DNA from: Daphnia carinata
Taxonomy: Eukaryota; Arthropoda; Branchiopoda; Diplostraca; Daphniidae
Assembly: GCF_022539665.2 (NCBI RefSeq)
Contig: NC_081336.1
Span: forward strand, 2,728,001-2,792,000
Direction: 5' to 3'
DNA length: 64,000 nucleotides
Below, piece by piece: positions 48,955 to 60,400 of this stretch. Numbering within the stretch: the stretch's first letter is position 1; every line of letters begins with the position of its first letter. The notes under the pieces were generated by a model. The model made no database searches and had not been told where the DNA came from. It was given only the letters and a program-made list of their open reading frames with translations. The position numbers were made by a program, and so were the translations under genes.

Positions 48955-49994
48955 GTGGAACAGAGGAAATGAAGAGAAGCTACGAGACAAAAAAAGCTCA
49001 TACCTCACGCGCATTTGGGTCGGCGTCTGCAATCGACCTACGTGATTTTTTTTTTTATAGTTAAATGACTGTATTGCGGAGAATGTTTTTTTCGTTTACT
49101 TGTTCATGTTTAATGCTTCAATGTTGCAGCCATTCTGAATCTGATTTTGGATGAAGCTGGCTTGAATCCCAATAATGTTAACTGGCTCCATGAATCTTTC
49201 TTTTGTGACGAATTGGTGATATTTATGTTCATGTTTTATGTATGCGACCAGTTTTATTATTTGAATGTCAGAATTAGGTAAATTCACGAAATTCCATAAT
49301 ATACCATGTTTACGAAATAAAAAATTTTTAACTTATCTTCTTCTTCTTCTTCTTTTTTAACTTTGGGGTAGTATTGTTGGCTTCATTTATTTCCTAGACG
49401 TATTAAGCTCTGCCTATTATTTCATTTCTTAACCATCTCCGTTCCTCGAATGCTGTTTGGGATGTAAATTATTGTGGAGTTAGATAGAGACACAAGTTAA
49501 TCGGCCAATATTTGTTTAACGATATGGCCAACACGTTCTAAACTCGTGCTAAAGCACTGATCATGACTCTCTAATCTTGATTCGTAATCTCTTACACTGA
49601 TTCACATTAAATTACTATTTTAGAATCATAAATCTCTACACAGGATTAAATTTAATGGAAGTTTTCTTTAATATTTGCATTTTGTCGATAAAAGAACTGC
49701 TTCCTAATTTTGCACTTCCAGCGCTGCACTTGTCGTAACGTTCTCTAATGACCTATCGATTTTAAATATTATATATCAATTAATATAGGCCATTAAAGAA
49801 TACAACAAGTTTCGATATGTTCGAGGAAACAGCCCACGATGTCACGTTGGTAACACAAAAATTACGATTGCATTTCGTAACGCTTTAACCGATTCGTGGA
49901 AACGGAAATGTCCGGACCTAAAAACAACAAATTGCAACACATAATGGGGTAATTTCAAATGTCAGTAGGACCACGATGCGGCCTAACCTGTCTA

Positions 49995-50011
49995 CAGGTG
50001 TTTACCACGTG
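49995..50011. promoter_or_regulatory. E-box-N5-E-box (ChoRE-like) upstream of G6PC-2
   Basis: CAGGTG, TTTAC, CACGTG followed by AACA, about 655 bp upstream of the G6PC-2 ATG. It is conserved with 46526-46542, while the flanking several hundred bases are not obviously alignable. Confidence 0.55.
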
Positions 50012-50562
50012 AACAGAGCATTCGGCTCAACGTGCAAATGGAAAAAAAAGGTGTTTTCCAAGTCGAGTCATAAAGTCCAGCCATACAACATGCAATCCAA
50101 CAGGTGCAAAGCTCATCTCTTGAATTTTATAGCTTTACAAATTAGCACAAATTCGGAGAATGAATTTTAATGTGTTTATACCAATTGACGGATAGAGACT
50201 AGAGAGCGAAAAAGACCAGAAAAAAGAGGATGTCTTGTGTTATGCATCCGAAGACTTAGCATTAATGCGCAGCATTTTGAAATTCGATGCCCACAGCGAG
50301 GCTGACGTCACAAAAGAAATTTGTTTTTTTCCTAGTCCATAAAGAGAACATTTTTATGTGAAAGCTAGCAAAAAATAAGACTGTAGAGCGATTCAAGGTA
50401 TAGCCGCACGGACACGTCAGCCGATGCTGTAACTATGCGAGTGCATAAGGAAAAAAACAAGGTTCAAGAGAGAACAACAAGTCAACAAGAAGTAAACAAC
50501 AACAGCTCCGGGGCAGCTTTTTTACGAGTCAACAAGTGGGATCGGCAACACTGGGCCGTGCG

Positions 50563-50570
50563 TATAAAAA
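50563..50570 (+). promoter_or_regulatory. TATA box of G6PC-2
   Basis: TATAAAAA, 103 bp upstream of the ATG, in the same relative place as in copy 1. Confidence 0.72.
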
Positions 50571-50665
50571 GCGCAAAATATCGTGGTAGACTTCAATCTG
50601 AATTCGAAACTCGACCAGTCAACATCTTCGCCACACAGCGCTATCTACCAAGCAATATTTCAGAC

Positions 50666-52096
50666 ATGGCTTCTGAACTCCAATCCATCTACAGCTACGG
50701 AGTCGATCTGATCAGCATTCTCCAATCCTCGTAAGTATTTAAGTTTTTAAATCAGCATGTGGAATCAATCTAATTTGACAATTTATCGCAACAGATTCCC
50801 TGATGGAGAAAGCTTCTTCATGGACATTTCCAAAATCTTTGATCCGAAATATGTTTTCACTGTTTACTTCCCCATCACCTTCGCACTTCAATGGGCCATT
50901 GGCGTTAAACTGTTAGGCACAATCATCGTCGTTGAATGGCTCAATCAAGTCTTGAAATGGTAAATCAAAAACTTTTGTTATTTGAGCCTTTAAACTCGTC
51001 CTAACTTCCGACATTTTCGGAACAGGCTGATGCACGGTGATCGTCCTTATTGGTGGGTTCACGAGGTAGAAGCCGCTTACAACTCAACGTCGCTTTTACC
51101 CGAGATCTTCCAGTACCGTTCCACCTGTGAAACGGGCCCAGGCATGCCATCCGGCCACTCGATGGCCATGTCCGCAGCCTGGTACGTCGTTGTCCAGTCA
51201 TTCATCGATCGAGTCGTCAAGCCTTCAAAGATGAGGTACGTGTTTTGAGCACTTTTACTACCCATGAATGAATGTATCAGTAATTAACATTTTCGCCGTT
51301 TATAGTGCTTCATTGAAACAGCAATCCATTCAACTCTTGTGGGCCGCTTTCGTCGTCATTCAAACCCTCGTTGTTATGTCGAGGATGTACATCGCTGCCC
51401 ACTTTCCTCATCAATGCGCTCTCGGACTCTTCTTGGGTAAGCAATTCATTCACCATATCAATTAAATCAGATCACGTCTAGTAATCAAATTCTTTTTATT
51501 TCAATCGATTAGGTGTTTCCGTCGCTCACCAAGTCTACGGCTCATCCAAATGGTTGAATCTCCAGCGCCGCCAATGGATGCTCGTCGCCTTCGTCATTAT
51601 GGCCAGCGCTATCGGCACTTATTGGTTCCTGTTGTTGACCGGAAGAAACCCGGCCTGGTCCATCAGCCAAGCTTACAAATGGTGCGCCAAACGCGAATAC
51701 ATCCACGTTGACACCACCCCATTCTACAGTTTGACACGTTACAGCGGTGCAGCTTTCGGCCTGGGTCTCGGCTTAACTTCAACGTAAGATTCAAATTTAA
51801 TTCTATTTAGATATTGAATCGCTTATTTAATTGATCATTTCTTTAATTATATTAACAGATTCTTTAGCCAGACGGAACGTACGAGCTTCACTCGAGTCCA
51901 GATGATGGCCACCTTAGTTTTGGGTCTTCTTCTTGGATTTGGAGCCGAGCTTGCTCACGTTGCCATTCCCAAGACAAACGAGTCGGTGTTTTACGCGCTA
52001 GAATTCCTGCTGAACGTTGCCTTTCCCTACATCGCCATCGCATTGGTACCTTACGCCGTGATGAAGTCTTTAACAGAAAAAGTTAAGTCCTTATAG
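50666..52096 (+). CDS. G6pc: Glucose-6-phosphatase catalytic subunit, copy 2
   Basis: Exons 50666-50730, 50795-50959, 51026-51235, 51306-51436, 51513-51783 and 51859-52096 give 359 aa with the same six exon lengths as copy 1. All active-site motifs are intact (KWLMHGDRPYWW, GMPSGHS, SRMYIAAHFPHQ). Differences concentrate in exons 1-2 and exon 6. Exons 3-5 and their introns are almost identical, which points to gene conversion. The exon 6 region is also the left edge of the unit that carried kinase A into kinase B. Confidence 0.97.
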
Positions 52097-52732
52097 GGTC
52101 ATGCTGCCTGAAAGCACCACACCGACATAGCATGATTAAAACACCACTGACAGTATTCTTTCGATTGAATTTATTTGTTGAGTTCCCTGAATGTAGCTAT
52201 AAATCGCTAGACTTTCCCCCATATACCCCATTTAAACATTGCTTTTTAAAATTGGAAATGTTTTCGTAAACTGTAAATATTTTGTACATGAACAACCCTT
52301 TTCTATCGTTGATTTTATTTCAGACATTTATTAGGACAATGTGACTGTGTCTCAGTTCTCCTAACTATTTGTTTTCACGTGCAAGAGTGTGCCTTATTGG
52401 CGAATAAAAAGAATTTGATTCGTATCGTTTTTTTTACTGTGACACTTGGCTTCATCTTCGGGGGTTCAAAATTTTCCCGCTGTTGCACGAGGGAGCATTA
52501 ACGTCTAAATGTCGGGAACGTTCACCATTAGTACCATAGATAGCGCTGGCGTTGTTACGATAACAGCGTGAACTGAAAGGGAGCAGTTGGTAGTGGAATC
52601 AAGCAAGATAAACAACGTGAATCTTTTGCTGGTGGTCTACTTGTTAAACCAGACCATAGTTGTGAATTTAACAATTGAAATCTATCGTGAAATTGAGTTT
52701 TATGGATTCGTTGCAGGTTACAAGTTACAACA
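52097..52732. other. G6PC-2 3' UTR and kinase A promoter
   Basis: AATAAA near 52404 closes the G6PC-2 transcript. From about 52470 the sequence is conserved with 57180-57443 upstream of kinase B. Confidence 0.6.
52516..52523. promoter_or_regulatory. Conserved palindrome upstream of kinase A
   Basis: GAACGTTC within CGGGAACGTTCAC, 210 bp upstream of the ATG and preserved at 57236-57243 before kinase B. It reads as two inverted nGAAn units, so heat-shock-element-like but with only two units. Confidence 0.4.
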
Positions 52733-55700
52733 ATGTCTTTCATAACAACGCCCCGACGGCACCACTTTCCGTTTCCGATTAAACAGGTCACTCTTGACGT
52801 CCCTATTCAGTTGAAGTTTCTATTCCCGTCAGCAGAACCATTGCATAGCCCATTGGAATCACGTTTTCTAGATGAATTCGACCAAATTGAGCTACTCAGC
52901 AAAGGAGCATTCGGCCATGTTTACGAGGCTAAAAAGAATATGGAGAACAAGAAATACGCTGTCAAGTGCATTAAACTCGGAAAAAATGACGAAGAAATGG
53001 CGGAAGTTACGAGAGAAGTTGAGGTAAGGCCGTGCATTTCTTTCTTTTTTTTTTTTTTTTACCGCCATATCTCATACTTGAATAGTGTAGAGTGACTGGC
53101 CACATTTATCTATTGCCCCCTATTAGTAAAATTGAAATAGAAAGAACAAGAGATAGAAATTTTGAACTATGCTATTCTTGGAATTCGCGACTACAAACTG
53201 TGAACACCAGACTGTTGCATATGTCGTGACTAAACAGTAAATGTTAAAATGGAAATCTTTTTTTTTAAATTTATTTATTAATTTTTCTATTTATTTAGGT
53301 ATTGTCAGGCATAAAACATCATAATATTGTGTCCTACTACACTTCATGGTGGGAGAATCATCCGCCTCCAGAATGGCAGGATAATAATCGGGACGAGGTA
53401 AAAATATTTTTCTACAATTTGAAAGAACAAAATAAAATTTGGAAAGAGCATTTCCGTTAATTGATTAGTTTGCATTTAATCATCGGTTAATTGTTTAATG
53501 CCGTTGCAGGAAAACAGTGGCTATTCCAGTGAAAGTGACGAAATCATTTTTGATTCAAAACGTCTCGAAGAGGCGAATCAGCTTTACGGAAATGATTCTG
53601 TTGAATCTCAGTCGGATGATTTGGCATTGTCGTCCGAGACAAAAAATACTACTGATACTAACCAGGATGTTTCTTGTCATGCTGGAGCAACATCACAAGA
53701 TACGGAATTGTCAGTCCACCCAGCGCAAAATTACACTTATCTTTTCATCCAAATGGAACTGTGCCAAAAAGAAAATTTGGGTGATTGGTTAGACTTCCGA
53801 CAGCCAGCAGAATTGAAAGTTTACCAAATGTTTCGGGAAATTTTGTCAGCAGTGAAATATCTCCACAGCCAGGTTTTTATAACTTTCATCTTTTTTTTAG
53901 TATTTTTTTATTTATCGCATCTACTGGCTTTTTGCAGAATTTGGCCCATCGCGATTTGAAACCCAATAACATTTTCTTCGATTTCGATTGGTCGATTAAA
54001 GTTGGGGATTTTGGTTTGAGTAAAAAAATGACTACGGATCTGGGTTCCCAATCCGCCAGTTTAGCCATTGAACAAACACAATCGAACAGGTTCGATCCCC
54101 ACACCAATTATGTTGGCACTAAACCTTACATGGCACCTGAGCAAGAGAATTCCCGGACGTACAATCATAAAGTGGATGTCTATGCCTTAGCTATAATCCT
54201 CTTCGAAATGAAGATGGATCCATTCAAAACTGACTCTGAGCGTGCAACTTCCATTCACAAATTGAAGTCCTTCCAGCTTCCGTACAACTTTGAACCTGAC
54301 ACTAATTTGGTAACGATATCCACAAATGTTTCACATTATTCTTGAAACTAAATGCGTGTTTTTGAAGAAGGAGCTACTCTATTCTATGCTGTCTGTTGAT
54401 CCAGATAAACGGCCGGAAGTCAAAGACATCCTTTTAGAGTATTTCCCCAAAGACGTTAAACAGTCCAATTCTCGTCCGGTTAAGCCACGTAATGCACCCT
54501 CACCCGCACTCGCACCAATGCGACATGCTGGTGATGTCTTCCATTCAAAATTGTTGACGCTGTTCTTGAGTCGAGGTATTCGACGTGGCTATCAATTTCA
54601 ACTGGGAGCTGACATGCCCGGATTGGGTGGTAAATTTGACGACTTAATTTTCAAGTATTGCGTCAATTCTTCGAATGCTATGAACCCCAGCTGGCGTTAT
54701 CGATTTGTGCAGATCAAGTACAAGCAAGACGAAGCGTCTAAGATAACAGCAATCCAACTGCTCAATAAAAATTTAGGTGATTTTAGCTTGGCGAAATATT
54801 TTCGCTCGTACCTTCACATAACAAGAGCAGGATATGATATCCACGACTGCCTTATTTGCACAAATGTTGGCTTTAATGTGAATAATTTAATCACGAGCGG
54901 CCTTCGGCTAGTCACCGTCAATCCTTCAGACAAAATCTTAACTTTTAAAAATCCGTCAAGAGGACAGAAATCTGCTTCCTACCGACTACAAATCACACCC
55001 CGTTTACGTCAAAAGCTCACCGCAAATTGGTCAGAGATTCACTTGTTGGCTGAAACTTTGGTCCGCTACGCCCAAACTAACAAATCTCTTGCATTGTCCC
55101 TTGACATATTTAAACACAATCACGTTGCTTTGATCAACGAAAGAGTAATCGATTTGGAAACAAAAAAAATTCATTTAGATTTTCTAAATGATGCAAATTT
55201 GTCATCTGGTGCTAAGCACCTACGTCAGATCATCTTTGAATTGAAGATCAAAGAGGAAGATTTGGTCAAGTGGAAATTTAAACTCGGCGCCAACTTTGGG
55301 AAAGGTAACAAAAGCGCAGTTGATTATTTGCCACATACGGTCACAGACGAAGAAATTGATGGATTTTTCGACAAGCTCGTCTTTGCTGTTGACATGCCCA
55401 ACATAGCCAAACTGGATCAAATCCTAACTGACGAGATTGGTCAACATTTTAAATTACTCGGACCTCACATGCTTCAATCAGTATGGGAGCTGTCGCATCG
55501 GAAATTCCTATCGTCGGAAGATGGACAAAAACTGATGGAAGAAAACAAACAAGCCATGATTTTTATTCATTTAAATGCGATTTCTATCGACTATCGGGAT
55601 CGTCTTTGCAAATTTCACAGTCAACACAAACCAGAGGATCTTAAGCAACTGAACAAGGAACTGAAGCAATTTTTGTATCACTCGACTGAAATCAATATTC

Positions 55701-56068
55701 ATATCTTGCGTTTAACTACGACATATCCAAAAAGCACGGCAGTTAAAGTTTTTTCGGCACTAAAAATTTTTCGAGATTTCCGGAAAGAAACTACTTATTT
55801 GATCGCGTCTTCAAAGCGGTTTGAAGACATTGACGAGATGGATCGATGGAAAAAAGCTCTAGAAGCTGGACCGTATCGACTTTTAATCATCGTTTGCAAA
55901 GATAGCGTTCAATTTCAAGAAATATATCACAAACTGATTCTTCATGAAGCATTGAAGAAAAAAGTCATCGTTATCTGCAAAAATCATGAATCGAACGCGT
56001 TGGACAATGGCCAATCAAATACGCAAACAACAGCAGATGGATGGAAGGAAATCAAAGATCATCCATAA
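52733..56068 (+). CDS. PERK/PKR-like eIF2-alpha-type kinase with C-terminal nuclease-like region, copy A (truncated)
   Basis: Exons 52733-53023, 53299-53397, 53510-53872, 53938-54309 and 54368-56068 give 941 aa. Kinase: glycine loop LLSKGAFGHVY, K78 in YAVKCIKL, an acidic ~100-aa insert between beta-4 and beta-5 as in eIF2-alpha kinases, then YLFIQMELCQKENLGDWL, HRDLKPNN (255-262), DFG (275-277) and VGTKPYMAPEQ. There is no ER-luminal domain, transmembrane segment or dsRNA-binding domain. The extension (about 430 onward) has RGIRRGYQFQLG, GGKFDDLIFKY (D466/D467) and YRFVQIKYK (Q490-x-K492), the order seen in Cap4/PD-(D/E)XK-type nuclease cores. A TAA at 56066, where copy B reads TGG, removes the last ~207 residues. 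Nuclease assignment is inference. Confidence 0.82.
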
Positions 56069-56645
56069 CCATTATCGATGTTCCAATGTATCCACAACAG
56101 CGTCGAACAAACAATCATGAAGCATATCGTCCTATCTCTAAATTGCTGACAGAGCCTTGCAACACAGAAATCGCTGGCCTGTTCATCTAAGGAAAAATGA
56201 ACGAAAATGTTTTCTACTTTCAAAAGATGGTGCCAAGAAGCTACGACATTATAAAAAACCAAAAGGTGCCTTCAAATAACGAAGGCTTTTCCGCCTTAGT
56301 CGTACACCTTAGTCAAGTTTACCAGTCAATCCTGCCATCACGTAGATTGCTTAATCCCCAGCACATAGCTGGGATGCAGTTATCTTTTCATAATTCGTTA
56401 TTAACTCTCTATTCTGTTTATCACCCTACCAAAGATATTGATCCGTTGTTGGAATCAGTTTCAACCAATGCCAACATGATGCTTTATACTAATCCACCTG
56501 TTAATCACACAAACGACCGAGATTACTAGTGCAAAAACGTAGCATCATGAAACGGAGGCGACATTCGACACGGAGCAAATGTACACATCAGTAACTTGGA
56601 ACGCCTTGGGACTCAACGTGACAACTCATGTTTTGGTTTTCGGTA
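56069..56645 (+). pseudogene. Decayed C-terminal part of kinase A
   Basis: It aligns with the last ~570 nt of kinase B but carries further stops, for example TAA at about 56188 where B has CAA. ORF 56197-56529 is a surviving piece (PRSYDIIKNQKVPSN, then LLNPQHIAGMQLSFHNSLLT). Homology ends where the G6PC relic begins. Confidence 0.8.
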
Positions 56646-57170
56646 GCGGAGATTGCTCACGTTGCCATTCGCAAATCAAACGTTCAATGTTTTTCAAACT
56701 GAAATTTCAGTTTGAAAATCATCTTTCGCTACATCGCCATCGCATGAGTACCTTGCGCCGCGATGAAATCTTCACTAGAAAATATAAATTCCTTATAATT
56801 CGTGCATTTGCTTCCAGGGGGCACCACGCCAAGATAGTGTTCCCGACACACCACTGACAGTATTCTTTTGATTAGATTTATTTGTTGAATTACCTGAATA
56901 TTGTTTTCAATCGCATAATTTACACTATATAAGATATTCCAATATTTACTCTTTTTAATGGGAAAATTTTTGTTTTATGAGTGATCTATTTCAGATATTT
57001 ACTAGGCCAATGTGACTGTATTTCAATTCACCTAACTAATTTAATTCAATTACAAGATTGTTTATTTTGGTGAATAAAAGTAATTATAGTTATGTCCACG
57101 TTCAATTGTTGTGTTGCACCCAGTCGAAGTTTTCTATTTTTAACTTATGTCCTCCTTCCCGTGAGAGGAT
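56646..57170 (+). pseudogene. G6PC exon 6 and 3' UTR relic
   Basis: GATTGCTCACGTTGCCATTC and CTACATCGCCATCGCATGAG match G6PC-2 exon 6 (51942-52096). CACTGACAGTATTCTTT matches its 3' UTR. A perfect 28-bp palindrome (56691-56718) replaces part of the exon. It marks the left edge of the second (G6PC tail plus kinase) unit. Confidence 0.85.
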
Positions 57171-57235
57171 TAATTTCAAAATGTTCCCGCCGTTGCACGG
57201 GCGAGCTGACAGCGTCTAACACCGGGAACGTTCAC

Positions 57236-57243
57236 AATTAGCA
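57236..57243. promoter_or_regulatory. Conserved palindrome upstream of kinase B
   Basis: GAACGTTC within CGGGAACGTTCAC, 201 bp upstream of the ATG, matching 52516-52523. The following CATAGATNNCGCTGGC string is also shared. Confidence 0.4.
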
Positions 57244-57443
57244 ACATAGATGACGCTGGCACTGTTACGATAACATGTGAGTGGTGTAAGCTAGCCGGCA
57301 GCAACAGCCGCGGTAGTTGGATGTGAATTCGCACCAGAATAACAACGTGGTTTTTTGCTGGTTAGCTGCATTGTGAACGAGATGATAGTCAATTTTGTGA
57401 GCTAAGAGTTTTTATCAAATTGACAGTGTACAAGTTGTTGACA

Positions 57444-60400
57444 ATGACGTTTAACGCTGTACCCCGATCGTCTCATTTAACGTTGCAACAGTTGCTGTAT
57501 TATGACAAGTTTCTCTTCACAAAATCAGACCCATTGCAGAGCCCATCAGCTTCTGGGAAATCACGTTTTCTAGAAGAATTTGATCAAATCGAGTTACTCA
57601 GCAAAGGAGCATTCGGCCATGTTTACAAGGCTAAAAAGAAGATGGAGAACAAGAAGTATGCTGTCAAGTGCATTAAACTCGACAAAAATCACGAAGAAAT
57701 GGCGCAGGACAGCACGAGAGAAGTTAGAGTAGGATTATGTTTCACGCAATTAATTTTGTTGTCTCGATAATGTCTTTTTATCCTGCACTGTGGGACAGTA
57801 TAACGTGTCTGCTAACCTTTTTCGCCCCGTATAGTACTCGGCTCCTACCTCTTTATCTGTAAATTTGAAAAAAGAAAGGGAAGAGATAAAATAGGAATTG
57901 TCTTATCTAAGAAATTATTAATTTGCTGATTGTACAGTAGATGAGAAATCAACAATATTTTTCTTTGCGTTTAGGTACTGTCAGATATAAAACATCGTAA
58001 TATAGTGTTCTACTACAACGCCTGGTACGAGAAGTATCCGCCGCCTCTCGGGCATCACGACGATGGCACGAATGATGTAAACTATTTAAAATTTGTAAAA
58101 GCCAAGGAAAAACATTTATATTGCGTGATAATTTGCATTCTCGGTAAACAGCAATGATAAAATTTGTATTTTCCTTTGCAGGAAAACGGTGACTGCTCGA
58201 GTGAAAGCGATTACAACAGTTTCGATCCTAAACGCCTTGAAGAGGCACAAGAACGTTACGAAAATGTCACACGCCGATCGAATGATTTGACATCCTCTTC
58301 TCAAAGACAAGGTAGCAGTGACACCGACAGTGATGTTTCTCACCGAACTGGAATGAACGATCAAATACCACAACAAGAAAGGCCGCCTATCTCATCTTAC
58401 CAATCTACGGAATCGTCACTGCAGCCATCCGAAAATTACACTTATCTTTACATCCAGATGGAACTGTGCCAACAAGAAAATCTTGCCAATTGGTTGAAGA
58501 CTCGACAACCAAGCAACTTAGAAGTTGATCAAATTTTCCGTGAAATTTTATCAGCAGTAAATTATCTCCACAGCAAGGTTTAAGAAATGGTTTTACTTTT
58601 TCTCTAAACTATTCTGTATTAATCTATTCTTTATGCAGGGTTTGGTCCATCGTGATTTGAAACCAAACAACATTTTGTTCGATTCCGACTGGTCGATTAA
58701 AGTCGGGGACTTTGGTTTGAGTAAAAACATAGCTACGGACGGAGGATGCCAATCCGTTAATTTAAGCACGGAAGAAAAGAAGTCGAACACGTTCGATACC
58801 CGGATGAATCACACCATTTATGTTGGCACTAAACCTTACATGGCACCTGAGCAAGAGAATTCCCAGACGTACGATCACAAAGTGGACGTCTATGCCTTAG
58901 CTATAATCCTCTTCGAACTGAAGATGGGCCCATTCAAAACTGCTTCTGAGCGTGTGAATTCCATCGCCCAATTGAAGTCCTTCCAGCTTTCGCAAGATTT
59001 CAAATGCAGCATTAAATTGGTAAGGATATTCACAGATTTTTTCACAATTTCACTTGAAATTAAGTATGTCATTTAAAGAAACAGTTACTCTACTCTATGC
59101 TGTCTATTGAGCCTGACAAAAGGCCAAAAGTCGAAGACATTCTTTTGGAGCATTTCCCCAAAAAAGTCAAACAGCTCAATGATCGTCCGATTAAACCACC
59201 TAATGCACTCGGCTCCTCCCGTGCACCCCTGCGACATGCTCGTGATATCTTCCATTCCAAATTGTTGATGTTCTTCCTGAACCGAGGTATTCGTCAGGGC
59301 TACGAATTTCACATGGGTGCCAAAATGCCCAGTTTGGGTGGTCAATTTGGCGACTTGGTTTTCAAGTACCACGTCAATTCTTCGGCTGGAAAGAACGGAA
59401 GCTGGCGTTATCTACTCGTACAGGCCAACTACGATCAAGAAGGAACATTTAAAATTACAGCAAAGCAATTGCTCAGTACAAATTCAGGCGATTTTAACTT
59501 GGCGAAACATTTCCGCTCCTACCTTGACATAAGAGAAAGGGGGGACGATATCCACAACTGCATTATTTGCACAAATGTTGGCTTCGATAAAGAAGATCTA
59601 AGCAAGAATGACCTTCTATTAGTTGTCGTCAACCCATCAAACACCATCCCGACTTTTGAAAATCCGCCATCAAGTGGACAGAAAGCTGCTTGCTATCTAC
59701 TACAAATCACCGACCATTTGCGTACAAAATTCACGAAAGATTGGTCAGACATTCCTTTGTTGGCAAAAACTTTGCTCAATTACGCCAAGACTTACGACTT
59801 TTACGCGTTGCGTATTGACGTGCTTAAACGAAATCACCGTGCTTTGGTCAACGAAAGAGTGATTGATTTTAAAACGAAAAAGTTTCATTTGGACTTCGTA
59901 AACAACGTGAATTTATCTCCTGGCGCTTTGCAGCTACGTCAGATTGTCTGTAAATTGATAGGCAATGAACAGATTTTAAGCAAGTGGGACTTTAATCTCG
60001 GCCCTAACTTTGGGAAAGGTAGCAAAAACGCGGTTCATGTTTTACCACCAATGGTAAAGGACGAAGACATCGTCGAATTTTTCAACAAGCTCATCTTTGC
60101 TGTTGACATGCCCAATATAGCTGATCTGGATCAAATCCTAACTGATGAAATTGGTCAACATTTTAAATTACTAGGAGCCCATATGCTTCAGAAAATTTGG
60201 AAGCTGTCCCACCGAAACTTCCTGTCATCCGAAGATGGACTGAAGATATTAGAAGAAAGCAAGCAAACTATGGTTTTAAATAATTTAAATGCCATTTCAG
60301 TGGACTACAGGGATCGTCTTCGCCAATTCCACTGCCAGGACGAACCAGGGAATTTTAAACAACTGAACAAGGAACTTGAGCCATTCCTGCATAAATCCAG

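Larger units (their letters stand above)
48955..50665. other. Spacer between the G6PC paralogues
   Basis: 3' UTR with AATAAAAAAT near 49315, then a CTTCTTCTTCTT microsatellite near 49339. The rest is AT-rich sequence with no gene, ending in the G6PC-2 promoter. Confidence 0.5.

Noticed and set aside
57420-57443. Earlier start for kinase B at 57420
   Set aside because: That codon is TTG; the first ATG aligned with copy A is at 57444.
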